In this document: positions 11,441-16,388 of the stretch, piece by piece
Layout: each line of letters begins with the position of its first letter
How positions within the stretch are numbered: position 1 is the stretch's first letter
Assembly (NCBI GenBank): GCA_964430665.1
Contig: CAYSFC010000016.1
Coordinates: 1 to 16,388 of the forward strand
Source of the DNA: JAQUYS01 sp964430665
GTDB taxonomy: Archaea; Nanobdellota; Nanobdellia; Woesearchaeales; SKGA01
Direction of reading: 5' to 3'
Length of the DNA stretch: 16,388 nucleotides
The notes under the pieces: generated by a model
The model's database searches: none
The model's input: the letters and a program-made list of their open reading frames with translations, nothing else
What the model was told of the DNA's origin: nothing
Made by a program: the position numbers and the translations under genes

Positions 11441-14400
11441 ATGTTAAGACTAAATTATTCTAATAATCACAAAATAAAGTTATGTTTAGGAATAGCATTT
11501 TTACTTTTAGGAATACTTTTAACAATTTCCGTATTTTTCGAATCAAATAAAGATATTGTTTGTTACTCTGAGTTAGATTGTAACGACAATCTTTCAAATA
11601 CAATAGATTTGTGTATAAATGCAAAAACAGTTGATTCATACTGTTCCCATGGAATTAAACAATTTTCTACAAAATTAGTACAAGAATTAGATTTAGATGA
11701 AAAATCTACTGTTTCTGTAGACATAAATAATCAAACTCATTCAATTCACGTTTATGAAGTAAATGGTGCAGACACAACAATACAAATTTTTTCTGAACCT
11801 CAAACAGTTAATGTTAAATTAGGTGAAATTGCTTCCCTTGATTTAAATGAGGATGGAATAGATGATGTTCAAATATTTATTAAAGAAATAAATAATGGAA
11901 GAATAAAAATTATAGTAAAAGATGTAAATAAAATAAAAAACTTCAAAGAAAATGTTAGTTCACATTTAAAATCAGAAAACGGAAAAATTTTTGTGGAAGA
12001 TGGTACGACTTCTTTTGAAGGAGCTCTTGTTTATACTTACACACAAAATGGAACAAATAAGTCAGTAGTTGTTTTAACAAATATTTCTTCAAATCAAACT
12101 TTCGATATCTTTTCTTTAGAGGGATTAGAAAATGGTTCTTACAATATTTCAATCTCCGTATTTAGCTGTGAATTGTTGGAGGCTCAAGGAATGTCTTGTG
12201 ATAATTTTAATGCTTCAAATTCCTCAGGAGAAATCATAACTATAAACACCGAAATAAACATTAATGAAACTGAAGAAGATGAAGAAGATGAAGAGCCACA
12301 TTTAGGTGGTGGAGGTTCTGTAGGAGGAAGTCCAAGTTCTTCTGGAAATGGTGGTGGAGGATCAACTGGAGGGGGAGATGAAGAACCAGAATATCGTACA
12401 ATAGAAGTTACTTCCACCGAATTTACTTCACACTTAAATTCAAAGCTCAAGATAGATGATGTTTTAGGAGTATATTTATACATGGAGGCAGAACCTCTAG
12501 ATATAGATGTTGATGATGAATATTACTGTAGAATAAATGATAAAGATGTTTGGTTTGGTGATTATGTTTTAGGTAGAGTTTATTTATTATATCGTGTATA
12601 TGATGGTGATAATGATGTGCTTCCAGGAGATTTAGAAATAGATTGTTATTTTAAAAATTCCACAAATGGTAGAGGACACATAACTGCTTTTATGGAAGAT
12701 AACAATATTTCTGTAGATGCAAATTCTCCTCGTGTTGAAAGTTTTTCAAATCTAAATGTAAATTCAGATGTTATGAAATCAGAAAAATACGAATTTCAAA
12801 TATATTATTCTGAAGAAATGGATGTTTTTCAAACACCAACTATTGAATTTTCTGAAAGAGATTTTCTAAAATCTCTTTCCAATTGTCAACATAGTTGGAT
12901 AACTAATTCAATTGGAAATTATAGTTGCGATATGAGATTAGTATCATTAAATTTACCTGATATTTATGTAAATATATCAAAAATTCAAGATGGTTTCGGC
13001 AATCCTTTGATAATTGAAAATGATATAAATCATTTTTCAGCATTTACTTCAGATCCATTAATAAGTAATATTAAAGTTAATTCAATTACAGATTTAAATA
13101 TGGATGAACCTTTTAATATTTCTTTCACATTCACAGATTCAATGAACCAATCATCTACACCAATGATTAATTTTACACCAGACCTAGATTCAATCGTTGA
13201 AAATTGCACTGAATCTTGGATTTCTTCAGACACTTTCTCAAGAGTTTGTGATGTTAAAAATATTATCACTGACTTAGGATATGTTAATGTAAGTATAAAT
13301 AACACTGAAAATATTTTAGGTAATAAGTTTAATGGTTTATTCGAAGAAAATCTTTTTGGTATTAACACATATACATTACAAATAGAATCTTTTTCATATA
13401 ATTTAGATACTATTGTTCCCAATCAAATAACAGATATTGATAGAGGAAGCGATAAATTTGAAATGAATGTTTCGTTTTCAAAAGATATGGATACCAGAAT
13501 AACTGAATTATTATTTACTCCTTCCGAAGATTCTTTAAATCCTACTTTGAGTGTAAGTGATGTAATAACAAATTGTTCTTTTGATTGGATAAATTCTAAA
13601 AATCTAAGTTGTGAATGCGATATTTTGGCAAGAGGAGTTAATCTTTCAGATGTGTCTTTAACATTAAATAATTTTAGAGCGATAACTGGAGAATATGTGG
13701 ATTATACTGATTCAAATACATTTGATATAGATGTAAATTATTGGGAACCTATTTCCTTCGCTATAAATTATAATTATACTGTAGTACACGAATATGGAGA
13801 TTGGAAAGATAGTGCGGATGCTGCAATAGCAGAGATGAATAATATTTTTGCAAAAACTTCGAGAAAAAGATATGAGATAAAAAAATATGTAATATATAAT
13901 GATGAAGATCATAGATTAGTTAGAAGTAATTTTGATAATTATGTATATGATGAAGGAAGACCAACTTCATTAATACAACAATATGTACCAACAAGACAAA
14001 TGAATACAACAGAAGTCAACGATTTAACAGGAGGTTTTATTCAGTGTGCTAGTTTAGTTTATTTTAATGGTGTTTCTTACCCTATAATAAGTTTGTTCCA
14101 TTCAAATACTTCTTCAATACTTCATCCAGATATGTTTAGTATGCCTACTTTAACTCATGAAATGGGACATACAAACGGATTGGCTTATCCTGATCAATAT
14201 CTTTACAAATACACTGATGACTGTATGGGTGTAGCACCAATATTAGGAGTTTATGATTACAATCAATTATATAGTTGCGATCCCATGACTAATCGAGATG
14301 GTTGTCCTTCCGACGAAGATTTAGAATTTAACAATTATAACTCAAATGTAATTGACATAAATTTAAATCATCGCTATACATATATGGATGTGAGTGATTT

Positions 14401-14803
14401 AATTGCAAACACAGCAAGAGTTTGGGTAACTGATGAATCAAACAATCCTATAGATAATGTGCAAGTGGATGTTTACTGTATAAGAATACCTTGTTATTAT
14501 TGTGATACTCAGTGTAGGCCTGATGGTCCTGGAACAACACCTATATTTGGAGGTTCAGTTAACACATCTGTTCTTTTAGAAACAGTTTATACTGATTCAA
14601 ATGGTTATGCCGAATATACAAGACCTGCAAATGTTTTCTGTATGGATGAAAGCGGATGTTCCACTTCATCATGTATAGCTAAAAAATTAGTTGCGCATAA
14701 AGATGCTTTAATAGGAGCCGAATATACTCAACATATTGATTTAGAAGAACAATATTTAATAGATTATTCTGATACATACACAAAACAAGTAATTATAAGT
14801 TAA
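11441..14803 (+). CDS. Large secreted metzincin-like metalloprotease with surface repeats
   Basis: 1120 aa. Residues 12-33 are a signal peptide or membrane anchor. 41-69 is Cys-rich. 134-144 (DLNEDGIDDVQ) is a Ca-loop-like motif. An acidic run at 277-285 precedes a Gly/Ser linker (288-312). Residues 430-765 contain three related beta domains, each with an NC..(S/D)WI...C motif (481, 588, 711). The protease part (about 770-980) has LTHEMGHTNGLAYPDQY: His906, Glu907, His910, Gly913 and Asp918, with SCDPMTN (945-951) as a possible Met-turn, as in metzincins and M6-type peptidases. A beta domain (VWVTDESNNPIDNVQVDVYC) and a second Cys-rich segment close the protein. There are many N-x-S/T sites. 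The third zinc ligand is two residues off the metzincin consensus. Probably surface-bound; substrate unknown. Confidence 0.82.
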   Translation: MLRLNYSNNHKIKLCLGIAFLLLGILLTISVFFESNKDIVCYSELDCNDNLSNTIDLCINAKTVDSYCSHGIKQFSTKLVQELDLDEKSTVSVDINNQTHSIHVYEVNGADTTIQIFSEPQTVNVKLGEIASLDLNEDGIDDVQIFIKEINNGRIKIIVKDVNKIKNFKENVSSHLKSENGKIFVEDGTTSFEGALVYTYTQNGTNKSVVVLTNISSNQTFDIFSLEGLENGSYNISISVFSCELLEAQGMSCDNFNASNSSGEIITINTEININETEEDEEDEEPHLGGGGSVGGSPSSSGNGGGGSTGGGDEEPEYRTIEVTSTEFTSHLNSKLKIDDVLGVYLYMEAEPLDIDVDDEYYCRINDKDVWFGDYVLGRVYLLYRVYDGDNDVLPGDLEIDCYFKNSTNGRGHITAFMEDNNISVDANSPRVESFSNLNVNSDVMKSEKYEFQIYYSEEMDVFQTPTIEFSERDFLKSLSNCQHSWITNSIGNYSCDMRLVSLNLPDIYVNISKIQDGFGNPLIIENDINHFSAFTSDPLISNIKVNSITDLNMDEPFNISFTFTDSMNQSSTPMINFTPDLDSIVENCTESWISSDTFSRVCDVKNIITDLGYVNVSINNTENILGNKFNGLFEENLFGINTYTLQIESFSYNLDTIVPNQITDIDRGSDKFEMNVSFSKDMDTRITELLFTPSEDSLNPTLSVSDVITNCSFDWINSKNLSCECDILARGVNLSDVSLTLNNFRAITGEYVDYTDSNTFDIDVNYWEPISFAINYNYTVVHEYGDWKDSADAAIAEMNNIFAKTSRKRYEIKKYVIYNDEDHRLVRSNFDNYVYDEGRPTSLIQQYVPTRQMNTTEVNDLTGGFIQCASLVYFNGVSYPIISLFHSNTSSILHPDMFSMPTLTHEMGHTNGLAYPDQYLYKYTDDCMGVAPILGVYDYNQLYSCDPMTNRDGCPSDEDLEFNNYNSNVIDINLNHRYTYMDVSDLIANTARVWVTDESNNPIDNVQVDVYCIRIPCYYCDTQCRPDGPGTTPIFGGSVNTSVLLETVYTDSNGYAEYTRPANVFCMDESGCSTSSCIAKKLVAHKDALIGAEYTQHIDLEEQYLIDYSDTYTKQVIIS

Positions 14804-14825
14804 TACTTATAAGTGGTGAAAATAG

Positions 14826-14838
14826 ATATATTTAAATA
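14826..14838 (+). promoter_or_regulatory. TATA box of the mTERF-like gene
   Basis: ATATATTTAAATA, centred 29 nt before ATG 14862. Confidence 0.5.
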
Positions 14839-14861
14839 AGAAATTATATTTTTGTTTTTAA

Positions 14862-16205
14862 ATGAAATATGATTTAAATCTAAATAAATCTTCATTGGAT
14901 TTATTTTTGTTAGATTTAATTGGATCTGATTTTAAACTAACTGATTTCGATACAAATTTTATTTTAAATTCTCCAAAAAATACTCCTGAAACTATAAAAC
15001 AATCTTATAGTTACTTAATTAAAAAAGGATTTTCAGAAGAAAAAATCTCTTCAAACATTTATTTGTTGGGAATTGGAATTGAAAATCTTATTCAGAATTA
15101 TTTGAATTTAGAACAAAAAGGAATATCTGAACAAGAAGTACTTAAAAATCCAAGAATTTTAACCAGGAGTAGGAATTTCATTAATGAAACTTATGATACT
15201 TTAATTAAATTAGGATTTAAAGATGAAAAAATACTTCAAAATAGAAATATTTTAGTTGCAGGTTCCAAATTCATAAAAGAAAATTGTCTTTTCTTATCAT
15301 CGATAGGTGTAAGTTATCGTAAAATTACTTCTCACCCAAATATGCTTATAACTTCTTCAAAAAAAATGGAGAAAAATTACGACTTGCTTTCATCTTTAGG
15401 TTTTAATTCAAAAAGAATAATTAAAAGTCTCCCTTTATTAACATACAATTCTCAAACTCTTTTGGAAAATTATCAAAAATTAATTAATCTAGGATTAAAA
15501 AAAGAAAAAATTTCTTTACATAGCAACATATTAACATTGAATCCAGAAAAAATTAAATCAAATTATCAAAAATTAATTCAAATGGGTTTAAAACAAAATG
15601 AAATTAATAATAATATTTCAATTTTATATAGAAATTTAGATTCCATGGAAAAAAATTATTCTTTCCTTATTTCTTTTGGTTTTGATTCAAAAAAAATAAT
15701 AAAAAACTCATTTTTATTAACTTCAAATCAAAAAACTATAGAAGATAAATTTGATAATTTAATTAGTTTGAATATAAATAAAGAAAAAATATTATTATCG
15801 CCTCTTTTATTAAAATTAAAAAAAGAATCAATTAAGAGAAAATATGATTGTGTTATTTCTTGTGGTGTTGATGAAGAATATTTACAAGAAAATCCAAAAT
15901 TAATTTTAATAAATGAAAATACTATGAAAGAGAGTATCTATTTTTTAAATAAAATTGGGCTTGATTATAAAAAAAATTTTATGTTACTTCAAACTTCAAG
16001 AGAAAATAAAAGAGACAAAATGAAATGGTTGTTAGAAGAATTTTTTGATTATAATTCTGATAATTCTTTTACAGAGAAAAAAGAAAAAGTAAGAAAAGTT
16101 TATTCATTCTTAGCAAATAATTACAGATGTTTAACAGACTCGATTTCTTCAATGAAAGATAAAAAAGATGTTTTAAGAAGTAAAATAGATGTTCTTTATA
16201 AATAG
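14862..16205 (+). CDS. mTERF-like helical-repeat protein (eleven 31-residue repeats)
   Basis: 447 aa, basic, no signal peptide. A Gly-Phe/Leu/Ile/Val pair following a helix (e.g. YQKLINLGL, YDLLSSLGF) recurs at residues 56, 87, 118, 149, 180, 211, 242, 273, 304 (Asn here), 335 and 366: eleven repeats, every step exactly 31. Each unit reads roughly NY..L..LGF..EKI...P.ILT.., the signature of mTERF repeats, whose helical solenoids bind nucleic acid in mitochondria and chloroplasts and act in transcription termination, ribosome assembly and RNA maturation. Residues 380-447 are a charged helical tail (KMKWLLEEFF, RKVYSFLANNYRCL). The mTERF likeness is pattern recognition, not a search. Other alpha solenoids (HEAT, TPR, PPR, Sel1) fit less well. 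Nucleic-acid binding is inference. Confidence 0.78.
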   Translation: MKYDLNLNKSSLDLFLLDLIGSDFKLTDFDTNFILNSPKNTPETIKQSYSYLIKKGFSEEKISSNIYLLGIGIENLIQNYLNLEQKGISEQEVLKNPRILTRSRNFINETYDTLIKLGFKDEKILQNRNILVAGSKFIKENCLFLSSIGVSYRKITSHPNMLITSSKKMEKNYDLLSSLGFNSKRIIKSLPLLTYNSQTLLENYQKLINLGLKKEKISLHSNILTLNPEKIKSNYQKLIQMGLKQNEINNNISILYRNLDSMEKNYSFLISFGFDSKKIIKNSFLLTSNQKTIEDKFDNLISLNINKEKILLSPLLLKLKKESIKRKYDCVISCGVDEEYLQENPKLILINENTMKESIYFLNKIGLDYKKNFMLLQTSRENKRDKMKWLLEEFFDYNSDNSFTEKKEKVRKVYSFLANNYRCLTDSISSMKDKKDVLRSKIDVLYK

Positions 16206-16216
16206 AAAAAACAAAC

Positions 16217-16229
16217 ATTTATAAATAAT
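16217..16229 (+). promoter_or_regulatory. TATA box of the right-edge secreted-protein gene
   Basis: ATTTATAAATAAT; its predicted start near 16248 lies a few nt before the GTG/TTG start codons. Confidence 0.5.
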
Positions 16230-16255
16230 AAATTTGTCAATTATCTTATTACTGG

Positions 16256-16388
16256 GTGTGTTTGTTGAGATTAGAGCTTATTAGTAAATATATTAAAATA
16301 TTTTTACCTCTTTTTATAATTTTAACTTTAATTCCTTTTGCGTATTCTGTTAATGATCCAGGTCACGATTCTTTATATTTGCAGTTAA
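16256..16388 (+). CDS. Secreted protein, N-terminus only (runs off window)
   Basis: The reading frame is open to the right edge. From the TTG at 16265 it reads MRLELISKYIKIFLPLF, then a hydrophobic core IILTLIPF and an AYS cleavage-like site, followed by VNDPGHDSLYLQL. This is a clear signal peptide, so the product is exported. The start could be GTG 16256 (listed), TTG 16262 or TTG 16265. GGGTG at 16254-16258 may serve as a weak ribosome binding site for the last. The NDPGHDSLY beginning resembles large surface proteins of DPANN archaea, from memory only. Function cannot be judged from 40 residues. Confidence 0.65.
   Translation, partial: MCLLRLELISKYIKIFLPLFIILTLIPFAYSVNDPGHDSLYLQL

Noticed and set aside
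12184..12483. A Pro/Ser-rich 99-residue frame on the minus strand of the secreted protease gene.
   Set aside because: It mirrors the Gly-rich linker and acidic run of the real gene and has no promoter or start signal.
1..16388. CRISPR arrays, insertion sequences, integrases, rRNA.
   Set aside because: No regularly spaced direct repeats, transposase or integrase motifs, or rRNA-like sequence seen; repeats found are short operators or within genes.

Overview
The window is a compact, very AT-rich stretch (roughly a quarter G+C by eye) from an archaeon. The evidence is an archaeal GINS subunit, a radical SAM enzyme with a C-terminal TRAM-like domain, a zinc-hook Rad50-type ATPase, a tRNA without an encoded CCA end, and A/T-rich TATA boxes about 23-30 nt upstream of start codons, implying mostly leaderless mRNAs. 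The composition, the tight and overlapping gene ends and the many lineage-specific proteins suggest a small-genome DPANN lineage (Woesearchaeota/Pacearchaeota-like). That placement is inference.

Layout. 1-1736 (minus): an iron-sulfur assembly operon, ArsR-type regulator -> cysteine desulfurase -> IscU/NifU scaffold (cut by the left edge). The three genes are translationally coupled and a palindromic operator lies on the promoter and start codon. 1737-3823 (plus): GINS, then a radical SAM/TRAM protein 1 nt downstream. 3815-5425: two unknown genes and a membrane protein with a histone-H1-like lysine tail, arranged tail to tail with 4-9 bp overlaps. 5488-6641: a 49-residue zinc-ribbon protein, a tRNA-like hairpin, tRNA-Thr(CGT), and a tRNA-dihydrouridine synthase whose 3' end runs antisense into the tRNA gene.

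6642-7469 is the most unusual part. It holds a probable independent structured RNA with its own promoter and terminator, then a small basic winged-helix-like protein gene behind repeated GTATAC boxes, then an 11-bp terminator stem with a 31-nt C-rich loop. That loop is perfectly complementary over 10 nt to the predicted 5' end of the upstream RNA. The core 9-mer also sits at the predicted 5' end of the GINS transcript.

7470-16388 (plus) carries cell-surface and DNA-related genes: a membrane-anchored YiiX/NlpC-like permuted papain hydrolase; a calcineurin-like phosphoesterase with two membrane helices directly followed by a Rad50-like ATPase; an 1120-residue secreted metzincin-like metalloprotease with three Cys/Trp-containing repeats; an mTERF-like solenoid of eleven repeats in exact 31-residue register; and the start of another secreted protein cut by the right edge. 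No CRISPR array, insertion sequence, integrase or rRNA was seen.
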